The notes beneath the pieces are model-generated. The model was not told the DNA's origin, did not search any database, and saw only the letters and a program-made list of their open reading frames with translations. From Carposina sasakii (Eukaryota > Arthropoda > Insecta > Lepidoptera > Carposinidae), in contig CP053157.1 in the NCBI GenBank assembly GCA_014607495.2, positions 7,502,001 to 7,566,000 on the forward strand: a DNA stretch of 64,000 bases, given 5' to 3'. This document shows, in pieces, positions 12,401 through 20,829 of the stretch. Position 1 is the first letter of the stretch. Each line of letters begins with the position of its first letter. Both the position numbers and the translations under genes were made by a program.

Positions 12401-15400
12401 CTACTAATCTTTAGTTTAGCTTAGTGTTACCTTTAGTTAGTTATAGGTATACCTATATATGTATTTATCTTTTCTGTATTTGATATTTGAATGACAATAA
12501 AATCCTAATAGAATTTTATAGTAATGAATCCTTATTGGCTTGTTCACCAGGTATGGTATGCCGCCCTAACGCAGGTGTTCTTCTCGCTCTCCGTGGGTAC
12601 CGGAGCTATTATTATGTTTTCATCCTACAATAGCTTCAGACAAAATGTTTACAGGTTCGTTAAGCTTAACATTTTTTTTCATTGATCTAAAGCAGAGGTT
12701 CCCAAACTTTTTTGTACTAATAGACGCCTTTCAAAAGTTAACTTGTTCTGGTAGACCCCCTACACCACATACAAATTAATTGTGAACCTCCATTTATTCA
12801 CACCAACGTAGACCCCCATCGAGTCTCCTGTGGACCACTGGGGGTCCACCTGGACCTCTTTGGGAACCACTAATCCAAAGTATACTTTCTTCCCAATAAT
12901 TTTTTTTAACGTATACACACGGCTGTGTTCCCGAAATAGAGTAGCTAGGACTGCAGGAACATAAAGGGATCCTATAGTCACGTTTATGTCAATGATCAGT
13001 GATAAGTTGCCAGCTTATCACCTGAGAGAACGCCCGAAGCACGATTGTTAACGTTCGTCATTACCATAATACAGGGACGCAATGATCGTGACGACCCTGG
13101 ACACGTGCACGAGCCTGCTATCCGGTGCGACCATCTTCGGTATCCTGGGCAACCTGGCACACGTCCTGAACACCGAGATCTCGGAGGTCACCGGCTCGGG
13201 AGGCACTGGCCTGGCGTTCATCTCGTATCCTGATGCTATTGCCAAGACTTTTATGCCACAGGTTCCTTTGGCTATATTTCCGATACCATTATACAGTCTA
13301 TAGCGGTTCACAGAGTCGACTGCTGGCCGTAGGTCTCCCCCCAATGCACGCCACGAGGCAGACAGGCGGATTCTTTGCCCATAGTTATACTCTAAGGTCT
13401 ATTACTTAGACACTCTAAAATATAATAATTTTTTTAAAACGAAAAACCGACTTCCGCCCCTATGAGCCAAAACTAAAGTAAAAGCTTTCTAAAATATATG
13501 TTACGTTATGCCGTGTACGAAGTTTAGAAGGCATAATATTGTCAGATTTAGATGCCAGCAAATTATTAAATCCGGCCACATGACGAAAGGGCACAGAGAG
13601 AAATGACTAGGCTTCGAAATTTTACGTCTTACAATATATGCAACATATAATTGCACTCCTTCTTCCTGCCCTGTTCCCAATCATTTTACCTCTTCCTCTT
13701 ACCATAACCATCTTACTTAGGACACGGCTTAACGGAACATATAATTACACGACTTAATTTATTATATTTATTATCTTATTATCTCCATCTTCATAAGCCT
13801 ATTGCAGTCCACTACTCTGGACCTAGGCCTCCCCCTGCCATAGGGGGATTTTGTTACTAAAAAGTTCCACTATCTGTTTTTCGGCGGCTCCATCATCAGA
13901 CCCTCGTTTTCTTTATATTATGTGTAGCTGACCAAAATTCTCTATAAAAATCTAAAAACGGACTACTCGTGCCTTTTATACCTGAGGATATCCCTAGATT
14001 CCTTAGAGATTCCATCATCAGATGTTATGTTTTATATGTAGGTGATCAAAACGCTCAGTAAAAGTATAAAAACAGACTACATGTGCCTACAATATTCGAG
14101 GATTGGCCTCGATTTCTCCAAGATCCCATCATCAGATTCTGATGTGGTGAATATGGGACCAACCTGGAAGTATACCATGACCAACTATAAAAAAAATTGA
14201 AATCGGTTCATAAATGACGGAGTTCTGAGGTAACACACATAAAAAAATTAAATAAAAAAACAAAAAACATACAGACGAATTGATAACCTCTCTTTTTGAA
14301 GTCGGTTAAAAAGGTGTTCATTAGAAAACCTTCGTCAGAATTAAAGTTCGCAAGTTTATTCTTTAAACCAAAATAATGACCTATCTTCCTAGCCGTTCAT
14401 CATGTCATGAATTAAATTATAAATGGGGCATGTTTAAATTTCAGCTACTTGCTGTACGCAGGCAACAAAAAAGTTCGACTATCTTCCGAATGTACCTAGA
14501 TTTCATTCGTATTCAATTCAAATCTCTTCCTATTCCACTCCTACCGCTAGCCGAGACAATTTTTTTACATCATCTATTATCTATTACATGTAATAAAAAT
14601 GTAACGGATCGCTGTCTATACATGGAAGAAAGAAGGAAAATGTTTTTATCCCGGATAATTTCGACATTTTGTTTTTTTTTTGTAGTCCACGCGGACGGAG
14701 TCGCGGGCGTCCACTAGTAATATAAAACAAATTATTAATAAAGAAATGGAAAAAGTCTTCACCCGAGTGGGAATCGAACCCACGACCACTGCAAACCGTG
14801 CCAGCCACTCTAACCACTGAGTCAAAACAGTTGCTTTCCGCTATCTGTCAGTCCCTATGTATCAGATCTTTGAAACTACGCAACGGATTTTAATGCGGTT
14901 TTTTTAAATAGATAGAGTGTTTCAATAGGAAGGTATATGTATGGTATAAGTCAGCATTGCACCCGTGCGAAGCCACAGGTCGCTCGTACCTAAGTAATTT
15001 TTAGTAATAACTGTCTATTGTTTTCCGACGCTGACACTAAATTTGTCTCCAGCTGTTCTCCGTATTATTCTTCGTAATGATGTCGGTGCTGGGCGTGGGG
15101 TCGGCGGTGGCGCTGCTGCAAACCATCAACACGGTGATGATGGACGCCTTCCCGCGGGTGCCCACCGTCATCATGTCGGCGATATGCTGTACCAGCGGCT
15201 TTGTCATTGGTCTGATCTATGTGACTCCTGTAAGTATATGTGAACCTTAGATTTAGGAAGTAGATATGTCATTTAAAAATATCCGACTCCTCTCTGCTAT
15301 GAAGAGAGAAACGCGTGATGATGATAGTATTCAGGGCCGGCCCGCCCATACGGCGAACGGAGTAGTCTTTCCAGGCGCCAAAACCTAGAGGGCGCCTAAA

Positions 15401-18400
15401 TGGTAAAGATATAAGTATATATTATTAGGAGCAAAAAGGAGAGGCGTCATAATTAGATCTCGCTCCATTCTAAAATTTACTTCGGGCCGGCGCTGATAGT
15501 ATTCATAGGCACATTTAATTTTAGGCTTATAATATTGGCCGGACACGAATATTCTAAATTAAATCACTAGTAAGTTAGTAATCAAAGTACATTCAAAGTA
15601 TGTAGTTAGTTTGACATCATTGTGTGAATCCAATAGTACCTTCTATTTTATTTTTAACACAGGGAGGACAATATGTAGTGGAATTAGTGGACTACTATGG
15701 AGGCACGTTCCTGGTATTATTCGGTGCCATCGCAGAAATTATTGGCGTGTTCTGGATATATGGTGAGTTCTTCAGTTTTTAATTCAACTAAGTAACTCAA
15801 GGGCGTTCTCTCAGGCGACGTACCCACTGACTGTACAACTGCATCATTCTCTTAAAAAAACATAGATTTCAATGTACTCGTATTGATCTAAGTCACGGGA
15901 GGGCATTTAGCAGGAAACAAAAATCGCGCAAACTCTATCGCCTTAAACCATTTTTACAGTTATATAAATAAGTTTCTTCTATGCTGCTCTGGGATTGAAA
16001 AAAAAACGTATAATACTACAGCTGCTTCTCTTTCCGGGCATACTGTACAAGTCAGTAGAGGGACAAGAGGGTCTTGGTGTTTTGTAGGCGATGGGCTGAC
16101 CACCAGTCACTACTAATCGAACTCGTAAATCTTAACTATACCTCAAAATTGGACAGAAGTGGCACCATGTGGTTCTATCGGCCCTTGCTGCTCTGCCTAC
16201 CCCGTCAGGGATAAAGGCGTGATTATATGTATGTATGTACAAATAGATATATCGATAATCACAAGTGTAATATACGAATGTATGATATTCAAACTAATAT
16301 ACTTAATACTATTTTTTACACTTTAAGTTCAGGTTTAACTTCCAAGAGTATATCGATTAATGTCAAGTTCTATCACATAACACAATATGTATTGACTAAC
16401 CTCAAGTTATAAAATTATTCACAAAAATCTTCGATTCTAGAAGAGCTAAAGGGTGGAATAGACAGAAAAAATTACCATTTCACACATACGTTAAGAATAT
16501 GTTTTTTTTTATTATTACTTTTACGTCTGCGTCTAGTATCCCGATGGTGAAAAGGGGCTGGTGGAACTGTATTGTGAAGTTCCCACATGATAGGTCTTCG
16601 CTCCGGTGCGAAGATGAAATAAAATCAAAAGTGATAGAACTCGACTTATATCAGTTTTCACCAACCAAGGGTACATAAATTTACTTAACCGAAATATTTT
16701 ATAAGTGATCGAGTTACGTTCTCTCTATAAATATTAATTCAGACTTTAGCCTTCCGCGCATCCGAAGTTGTTTCATTGTGCGATTTTTTCGTTATCTTTA
16801 CAAGATAAATATTTAGCTAGATAATATTAAATTAATTACTTACCAAAATCGAATTACAAGAGAAGCTATTAGATCACATGACTACACAGTTAACTATTTC
16901 TTTTATAATACGATTAACATTTACAATGTACAGAGTCTTGCCAGTCATCAGAGAATCATCCAGATAACTGTTGTAGGTAATGACATTGGAATAGTAATGT
17001 GTATGAAATAAGAATATAGACAATAGACATGCGAGCGCCAATAGAATCCATAGTTAACATTTGCCACTATAGTCCGTTAATCATTATAAAATACATATAA
17101 GTATACATAGGTACACACCTGTGGTATACACACATAGCTACATATGTTTCCAAAATTGGGTAGCCAGAGCTGCAGGATCACGAAAGAGATCCTTACAGCC
17201 ACGTTTAGCATGGCGGCGTCAGATATTAATGATGACAAGTTTATAGCTCATCGCCTGCATGAACACCCCCGAGTTCCTTAGTCGGCTCTTACATGCACGG
17301 AAGGAGATGCAGCTGCTATTCTATTAATTTCTACAGGTTTGCAGAACTTCTGCCTCGACCTTGAGTTCATGCTGGGCATCAAAACGTCGGTGTACTGGCG
17401 CTTCTGCTGGGGCCTCATCACTCCTGGTGTGATGCTGGTGGTGTTCATCTATGCGCTGCAGTCGTTTGAGGCGGTCAAATTCGGAGGATACTACGTGTAC
17501 CCCACTATGGGATATGGTATGTGGATAAGCCTTTTATTTTATTTTATTCGGGAAACAAACGGTTAACAATAACTAAAATTAATACAATATACAGGGAGTA
17601 ACAAAAAGGGTATGTTAAGCGAAAAGCTACGTAAATAGCCCACTGTAGAGAACCTATCCACAAAATTTGAGACTCGAAATCACATGTTTATTTTTCAAGA
17701 TTGTATGAAAATTCCTGAGATATTTAAAAATTCTCCATACTATCTGGAAAAATAAACATGTGATTTCGAGTCTCAAATTTTGTGGATAGGTTCTTTACAG
17801 TGGGCTATTTACGTAGCTTCTCGCCCCTTTTTGTTACATCCTGTATAAGGTGTTTTCAAAATTACTGATTTACTTTTGACGCGAAACTAGCAAGGAAAAA
17901 AAAACAACTTTCACTATGGGACCAACACCGAAATAGTGAAAAAAAAAATCAGCTGTTCCCTACATTTCAGTGCAGTAATTATTCAAGATTGTATGGAACC
18001 TACCTAGTTTCGTGTCAAAAAGCAAATTACTAATTTTGAAAACACCTAATATACAGCTATAGATACACCACTTAAAAGTTTCCTTATAAAACACATTGTG
18101 AATATTTATTTATTAATTTTCAACTTAGGTACATTATTTACCTAATTATGACTTATTTTCAGTTGCTGGATATTTAATGCTGTTCATCGGTATCGCCTTC
18201 GTGCCTATATTCATGATAACAACCATGTACAGCATGCGAACAGGAAACTTGCTGAAAGTAAGTACTTGCACCTAACTCATACATACGTAACTATTATGGT
18301 CAATCCTCACCATCCATCACACTTAAACGTGAACTGAAATTTAGTCTGGTCTGTCCCACTCCACCCTTAACATAAATGGCTGAGACAGGAAGGGGCAGGT

Positions 18401-19787
18401 AATCAATAATATTAAAAGAGGAAAACTTTGTTTGTTTGACGGTCAGAATGACCATATTAATGAATAGTACTCTGTACTTATACAGGGTGTCAAAAACTAC
18501 TGGACCGAGTTCAAGCGAAAAGCATAGAATCCTAAATATTGGACCTGGATGAACACTGATAGGAACCTATACAGAATTTCCCGATATTCCCACGGGAAGG
18601 CGACCAACGGGAATTCTATTTTTTACGAAAACGTCTGTGAAAAAATCGGGCTATATGTTCATTGGGGACAGATCACTCGGAGTCTGTCCGAAATTCGGAA
18701 TTCACCGCTATACATATAAGCTGAAATCGGGTACACATATCAATTCCTGTGACCCAAACACATTGGGGACAGCGAGGGAGATAAAAATACATTTCCCGAA
18801 ATTGGGGGGAAGGGGAATTCAAGTTTTTAAAAAAATACATATGAAAACTGCATCCATATCTCTTGTTAGAAGATCTTAAATTATTTAATTTTAAACGGTT
18901 AAAATAGTTTCAAGTTGAAAATAGCATATACGAAAATTATTTCCCCCGAGGAAGCCCCCTTTCCCGAAATTGACAAACCTAAAATTTTGAAAAAAATAAC
19001 ATATAGGTTTATAGATATAGGCTGTAGTCCACGCGGACGGAGTCTATCAATAATATTAATCTTAAGTTTAGATTTAAGTGTGACGGTCAGAATCGACCAT
19101 ATTAACTATGTAGGTACTCTGTACTTATACAGGGTGTAACAAAAGGGGTAAGTTAAGCGAAAAGCTATGTAAATAGCCCACTAAAAGGAACCTACCCACA
19201 GAATTTCAAACTCAAAATTACATGTTTTTTCAGATAGTATGGAGACTTCCTACACAACTCACGAATGTTCATACAATCTTGAAAAATAAACATGTGATCG
19301 AGTCTCAAATTTTGGAAATAGGTTCCCTATAGTGGGCTAATTACATAGCTTTTCGCTTAACATACCCTTTCTGTTACACCCTGTGTATATTATCTCAAGC
19401 TAAATAATTTCAAAGTGTTGAAAGTAGATACGCGGTAGCAAATCAATTATTGCCATTCATTACAGCGATTTTTAAATTGCTCAGTTATTTTGTAAAAGTA
19501 AAAATTTATTTAAAAATAAAAAAGAGATGTTAAAAAAACCGCTAATTTAGATTTCATATTAATAATATTAATACCTATCTTATACAAGTATAATAATAAC
19601 TCCTTACTCTTTCCATTAGACTTTCAAGAAGGCGTTCCACAGTAAGGAATCTTGGGGCCCCAGTAGCCGCAGCACCTATGCCGAGTGGAAACTCTTCAAG
19701 AGCGAAGCCAAGGCTGAGTTGAACAAGCAGAGAACGTCATGGGGCCGTCACATCTGGCTCAGCTTGACCGGCGGGTACCGACGGTAA
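470..19787 (+). CDS. sodium-dependent nutrient amino acid transporter 1-like (SLC6 NAT), copy A, 5'-partial
   Basis: Predicted 12-TM, cation-coupled neutral amino acid importer of the insect NAT branch of SLC6 (KAAT1/CAATCH1 type), expected in the apical gut membrane (family knowledge). Thirteen exons join in one frame: 470-625, 2985-3255, 4145-4364, 4757-4800, 11127-11274, 11939-12017, 12551-12654, 13075-13261, 15053-15229, 15663-15762, 17337-17516, 18163-18257, 19620-19787 (1929 nt, 642 aa plus TAA). All introns are GT-AG. Exon 2 carries TM1-TM2 ([20 protein letters not shown]), exon 3 TM3 and the EL2 Cys pair (SVC...ENC) with a NSS glycosylation site. Exon 5 carries TM4-5, exon 7 TM6 ([10 protein letters not shown]), exon 8 TM7 (VTTLDTCTS), exon 9 TM8-9, exon 10 TM10, exon 11 TM11, exon 12 TM12 and exon 13 a basic cytosolic tail. 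Asp at 13100-13102 and the following Thr match the KAAT1 TM7 Asp-Thr pair. Exon 1 codes a hydrophilic N-tail without an in-frame ATG, so the start exon lies elsewhere. The gene is followed in tandem by copy B. Confidence 0.93.
626..1743. other. intron 1 of NAT copy A, unassigned AT-rich part
   Basis: No exon or recognisable element was seen here. The only notable structure is a perfect 20-bp palindrome, CCAAAGACAATTGTCTTTGG, at 1100-1119. Confidence 0.5.
1744..2645 (+). mobile_element. TIR DNA element, about 900 bp, non-coding (orientation 1)
   Basis: The unit begins AACCGACTTCAAAAAG and ends GGAAGTCGGTTTTTC, so its ends are inverted (core ACCGACTTC). The same unit in the opposite orientation fills 13449-14309, and rearranged pieces occur at 22936-23290 and 24621-25125. 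Diagnostic internal blocks are TCTGATGATG repeats, CCGCCGAAAAACAGATAGTG, a piece resembling the AGTGGACTGCAATAGGCT repeat, and GGGAACAGGGCAGGAAGAAG. No transposase reading frame was found. Superfamily is not assigned. It lies in intron 1 of NAT copy A. Confidence 0.75.
3340..3862. mobile_element. hAT-type non-autonomous element with perfect 8-bp TSD
   Basis: The element starts CAGTGGCGGACTAA and ends TTAGTGCGCCACTG (imperfect TIRs of the CAGTGGCG type). It is flanked by GGTATAGG at 3332-3339 and again at 3863-3870. An 8-bp TSD with CA...TG ends is typical of hAT. Length is 523 bp with no coding potential. It sits in intron 2 of NAT copy A. Confidence 0.85.
4553..4631 (+). mobile_element. Helitron-like 3' terminal fragment
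   Basis: It ends GAAGTCGCGGGCGTCCACTAG followed by T, the same 3' end as the fuller copies at 32433-32778 and 57675-57983. The 5' part is missing or diverged. It lies in intron 3 of NAT copy A. Confidence 0.55.
5008..5281. mobile_element. TIR MITE interrupted by a SINE
   Basis: Left end CGCAGCTTTCATACTATAG and right end CTATAGTATGAAAGCTGCG are inverted copies. The match continues inward (GGGGCACAACTCGAAAA against TTTTCGAGATGTGCCTC). TA-rich flanks fit a TA-target MITE. The interior is occupied by a minus-oriented tRNA-derived SINE (5097-5209), so the SINE inserted later. Confidence 0.8.
5097..5209 (-). mobile_element. tRNA-derived SINE
   Basis: On the minus strand it starts GACCCGGTGGCTTAGTGG (box A like) and carries GGTTCGATTCCCACTCGGG (box B like), then an A/T-rich tail ending in ATTATTTAATA-type sequence. 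The same unit is at 14720-14823 (-) and 32972-33085 (+). The head lacks a clean tRNA acceptor stem and anticodon arm, so it is a SINE rather than a tRNA gene. Confidence 0.75.
5482..5859. mobile_element. hAT-like MITE with TAGGGTTGCC ends
   Basis: The left end is TTAGGGTTGCCATCTC and the right end is AGTTGGCAACCCTAGG, so the termini are inverted. Internally there are many degenerate CCAGGACA repeats. No convincing TSD is visible. Confidence 0.55.
5978..6190. repeat. dispersed repeat fragment
   Basis: Contains ACGGCCGGCTGCCTTTTCGA followed by CGCCAACCCTCC, a motif I associate with repetitive lepidopteran DNA (recollection, not checked). The class is not determined and no ends were seen. Confidence 0.35.
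6418..6790 (+). mobile_element. TA-target MITE, family 'TATACAGGATGTTTTTTCG', copy 1
   Basis: Bounded by TATACAGG and CCTGTATA, consistent with a TA target-site duplication. It is colinear over its length with 27973-28363 (shared GGGTACGTACTCTATACA, TTTATAGTGTCCAGTGTT, AACCAGACACTT, GTGATGATGAGGAGATTCC). A third, split minus-strand copy is at 22836-22935 plus 23776-23930. It is non-coding. Confidence 0.8.
7185..7500 (-). mobile_element. Helitron-like repeat, minus orientation, with an internal insertion
   Basis: Read on the minus strand it matches 12040-12263: it starts TCCTACTAATATTATAAACG and carries GGATGTTTGTTACTCTTT, then CACCCTGGATTAACAC, and at the far end ATCCTGCTTAATTTCAACAT. About 100 bp at 7268-7368 (GAGATAAGCACGCCTTTGTA onward) is extra and resembles the repeat tails at 51430 and 53585. 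Confidence 0.55.
7792..8407. mobile_element. GC-rich-ended TIR element, about 616 bp
   Basis: The ends TAGAGATTGCAACCCGGT and CCGGTTTGCAATCTCTA are inverted, and each is followed inward by runs of CCGGGCCCGG-type sequence unlike the AT-rich interior. TTTGATAT lies next to both ends, but with a 4-bp offset on the right, so the TSD is imperfect. Probably a hAT-like MITE. The only reading frame is a by-product of the GC-rich end. Confidence 0.6.
8443..8508 (+). mobile_element. tRNA-like SINE head fragment
   Basis: CCTCCGTGGTCTAGTGGCGA has a good box A (TGGTCTAGTGG), and CCCGGAGGTCGTGGGTGAGA shows the expected downstream region. Box B is degenerate, so this is a SINE remnant and not a functional tRNA. 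Confidence 0.45.
8570..9290 (-). mobile_element. two partial Helitron-like copies, minus strand
   Basis: The block ACCTGTCACAATATATTTCT with AAAACTGCATCGAAATCGG and CGTTTCTGAGATTAGCGTGC occurs at 8635-8710 and again at 9197-9270. It is the reverse complement of the interior of the elements at 32433-32778 and 35362-35673. A CAGAAAAACAAAATGTCGAA piece at 9068 matches their 3' part. Copies are rearranged, and the sequence between them (8750-9060) is unassigned. Confidence 0.6.
9661..9885 (-). mobile_element. MITE, related to 27474-27753 in opposite orientation
   Basis: Starts GGGGAAATTCTCGAAAAGTC and shares TTACGGTGACGTAATTAGAC and GTCATACTCGCGACCGATGC with the reverse complement of 27474-27753. 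It ends near GTTAACGGTTCGT. Non-coding. Confidence 0.65.
10738..10842. mobile_element. short TIR element
   Basis: The ends TATCTGACAGAA and TTCTGTCAGATA are perfect 12-bp inverted repeats 81 bp apart. The interior (AATGCCAGAATATGCCAATA) is similar in style to the 9661 MITE. The rest of this 6.3-kb intron (9900-11126) shows no exon. Confidence 0.5.
11460..11716 (+). mobile_element. 3' end of a dispersed retroelement with GAT-repeat tail
   Basis: Runs from GTGCCGGCAGAGTAGAATTC through ACCAACCCGCCTGCCCAGCG to AGTGGACTGCAATAGGCTGA and then a (GAT)n tail. The same unit is at 21165-21420 (-), 37083-37325 (+) and, shortened, 38575-38690 (+). A simple-repeat tail at a fixed 3' end suggests a LINE-type or SINE-type element (inference). 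No coding frame is visible. Confidence 0.6.
12040..12263 (+). mobile_element. Helitron-like repeat, second family
   Basis: Starts TCCTACTAATATTATAAAGG and runs through TTTTTATCCCGGGAAAATAT to CTGCAGTCCACGCGGACCAA. The last 80 bp are shared with the family at 32433-32778. The CTAG end is lost. It fills much of intron 6 of NAT copy A. Confidence 0.55.
12693..12872. mobile_element. hAT MITE with 8-bp TSD (7/8)
   Basis: CAGAGGTTCCCAAACTTTTT at the left and CTCTTTGGGAACCACTA at the right are hAT-style TIRs. Flanks ATCTAAAG (12685-12692) and ATCCAAAG (12873-12880) form an 8-bp duplication with one mismatch. It lies in intron 7 of NAT copy A. Confidence 0.8.
12893..13045 (+). repeat. dispersed repeat 'CACACGGCTGTGTTCCCGAA', copy 1
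   Basis: Shares CACGGCTGTGTTCCCGAAAT, a GGATC(C)TATAGTCACGTTTA-type block, ATGATCAGTGATAAGTTG and TATCACCTGAGAGAACGCCC with copies at 17115-17285, 26617-26690, 27190-27335 and, inverted, 34390-34575. Class unknown. Confidence 0.5.
13449..14309 (-). mobile_element. TIR DNA element, about 860 bp, opposite copy of 1744-2645
   Basis: Starts ACCGACTTCCGCCCC and ends TTTTTGAAGTCGGT. The whole length is the reverse complement of 1744-2645 with scattered substitutions and small indels. The inverted pair brackets exons 2-8 of NAT copy A. Non-coding. Confidence 0.75.
14580..14717 (+). mobile_element. Helitron-like element, internally deleted
   Basis: Starts TCTATTACATGTAATAAAAA with TGTAACGGATCGCTG, jumps to TTATCCCGGATAATTTCGAC, and ends GGGCGTCCACTAG followed by T. 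About 200 bp of the interior present in 32433-32778 is missing. Confidence 0.7.
14720..14823 (-). mobile_element. tRNA-derived SINE
   Basis: Same family as 5097-5209: on the plus strand AAAGAAATGGAAAAAGTCTT, then CACCCGAGTGGGAATCGAAC and GTGCCAGCCACTCTAACCAC. It begins only a few bases after the Helitron 3' end, suggesting insertion into the AT-rich flank. Confidence 0.7.
15332..15495. mobile_element. hAT MITE with perfect 8-bp TSD
   Basis: CAGGGCCGGCCCG at the left and CGGGCCGGCGCTG at the right are inverted ends. ATAGTATT stands immediately outside on both sides (15324-15331 and 15496-15503). Length is 164 bp, in intron 9 of NAT copy A. Confidence 0.88.
16140..16240 (+). mobile_element. 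5'-truncated LINE 3' tail
   Basis: GTGGTTCTATCGGCCCTTG, CTCTGCCTACCCCGTCAGGG, GATAAAGGCGTGATTATATG and then (TATG)n. The arrangement parallels the end of the LINE fragment at 31001-31446, whose frame ends AYPSGKEA at CTCTGCCTACCCCTCTGGG. Similar tails are at 37940-38012 (+) and 46131-46205 (-). Confidence 0.6.
17115..17285 (+). repeat. dispersed repeat 'CACACGGCTGTGTTCCCGAA', copy 2
   Basis: Diverged copy: GGTAGCCAGAGCTGCAGGAT, CCTTACAGCCACGTTTAGCA, GATGACAAGTTTATAGCTCA. It lies just upstream of exon 11 of NAT copy A. Confidence 0.45.
17593..17846. mobile_element. palindromic TA-target MITE, copy 1
   Basis: Long inverted arms: ACAGGGAGTAACAAAAAGGG, TAAGCGAAAAGCTACGTAAA and GAGACTCGAAATCACATGTT on the left are mirrored on the right by AACATGTGATTTCGAGTCTC, then TTTACGTAGCTTCTCGCCCC and GTTACATCCTGT. 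Other copies are at 19129-19385, 21574-21765 and 26400-26865. The arms are about 100 bp each, so transcripts would form a long hairpin. Confidence 0.85.
17848..18047. mobile_element. TIR MITE, about 200 bp
   Basis: AGGTGTTTTCAAAATTACTG at the left and TAATTTTGAAAACACCT at the right are inverted, continuing inward (TTTTGACGCGAAACTAG against CTAGTTTCGTGTCAAAA). It abuts the palindromic MITE at 17593-17846. Confidence 0.75.
18320..18400. repeat. fragment of the 'CACTTAAACCTAA' MITE
   Basis: CACACTTAAACGTGAACTGA, GTCTGGTCTGTCCCACTCC and TAAATGGCTGAGACAGGAAG match the better copy at 48264-48360. The right TIR is missing. Confidence 0.4.
18487..18880. repeat. dispersed repeat fragment related to the window start
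   Basis: Begins CAGGGTGTCAAAAACTACTG and contains ATTTCCCGATATTCCCACGG and ACCGCTATACATATAAGCTG, the reverse complement of motifs at 1-190. Poorly preserved. The right boundary is not defined. Confidence 0.4.
19129..19385. mobile_element. palindromic TA-target MITE, copy 2
   Basis: TATACAGGGTGTAACAAAAG on the left is mirrored by CTTTCTGTTACACCCTGTGT on the right, with the same internal arms as 17593-17846. It lies in intron 12 of NAT copy A. Confidence 0.8.
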
Positions 19788-20012
19788 TGGGTCCATATCC
19801 ATTTCCGTGCAGTACAAATTATTCCGGTTTGGATGAAAAACCGATTTTTATAATTACCAACTTAGTACAAAAATAATAACATTTTATATTACGTTTTGCT
19901 AAAAGTTAATTTTTGCATACTGATTCAGTTTAGTCACAACTGTAACCGAGATAATGGTTAAAGATAAATTTATCTACCTTTCGGTACTAATATGTAAATT
20001 TTTTGCTTCAAT

Positions 20013-20018
20013 AATAAA
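20013..20018 (+). promoter_or_regulatory. candidate polyadenylation signal of NAT copy A
   Basis: AATAAA occurs 226 bp after the stop codon at 19785-19787. A second AATAAA is at 20505-20510. Which one is used cannot be told from sequence. Confidence 0.4.
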
Positions 20019-20668
20019 TTATTGTACCTATGTATATAAAGCATGCTATAGATGTGATATGCATCATAATAACTGCTTCCTGTAAAACCAACGAATTTAT
20101 TACAGAATCATAATCCTAATAATAACCTATATATAAATATACTATAAATATACTTATTTATAAATATATAGTATAAATATACTTATTTGTAGATAATTAG
20201 GTAATATTATATAAGTTAGATATTATTAAACGGAAACTTAATTTAATAAATAGATATAATTTATATTAAAACATTAAACAGTTTGGATTTTTACTCGTAC
20301 ATAATAAAATTATCTAAATACCTACCTACATACTTATACACTTATGTAACTTGTAGGTAAACTAATCAAAATAGATTTTCTTCTGTAAATACATAAACCT
20401 TTTTATAATGTAAGATATACCTAAATATTACATTTCTATGTATACCTACCGACTGTGATCGATCATAGACACTATATATAGCTGTAGCTTTAAAACTAAG
20501 CAATAATAAATTGCTACTAGGTATGTATTTACCTATTACACTTTTAGTCTTCTATGAAAAATTCATAATATAAAAAGATATATGTACGATGCTACTAATA
20601 AACCGCATGTAAAGTTGATGACATCTGACAGAAAAATGTATGGAATATCTGTCAAAATAAACATAGTT

Positions 20669-20829
20669 CCATCGAGGGTTCGCCCACCACCGGGCCCTAC
20701 AACATCCGCTGACCCTCGGACCCTGCCGACTAATGAGTCACGAATACAAGACACTACAGTCGTAACGAGAAGCCAGATCCGAGGGTCAGCGGAGGGTGTA
20801 GGGCCCGGTGGTGGGCGAACCCTCGATGG
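20669..20829. mobile_element. long GC-rich inverted repeat (fold-back element)
   Basis: Left arm 20669-20720 and right arm 20778-20829 are 52-bp inverted copies with two mismatches and a 57-bp spacer. The arm contains GGGTTCGCCCACCACCGGGC. A single related arm (GGGCCCGGTGGTAGGCGAAC) is at 28985-29030. Both strands show long reading frames here because of the palindrome. They look spurious. Confidence 0.8.
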
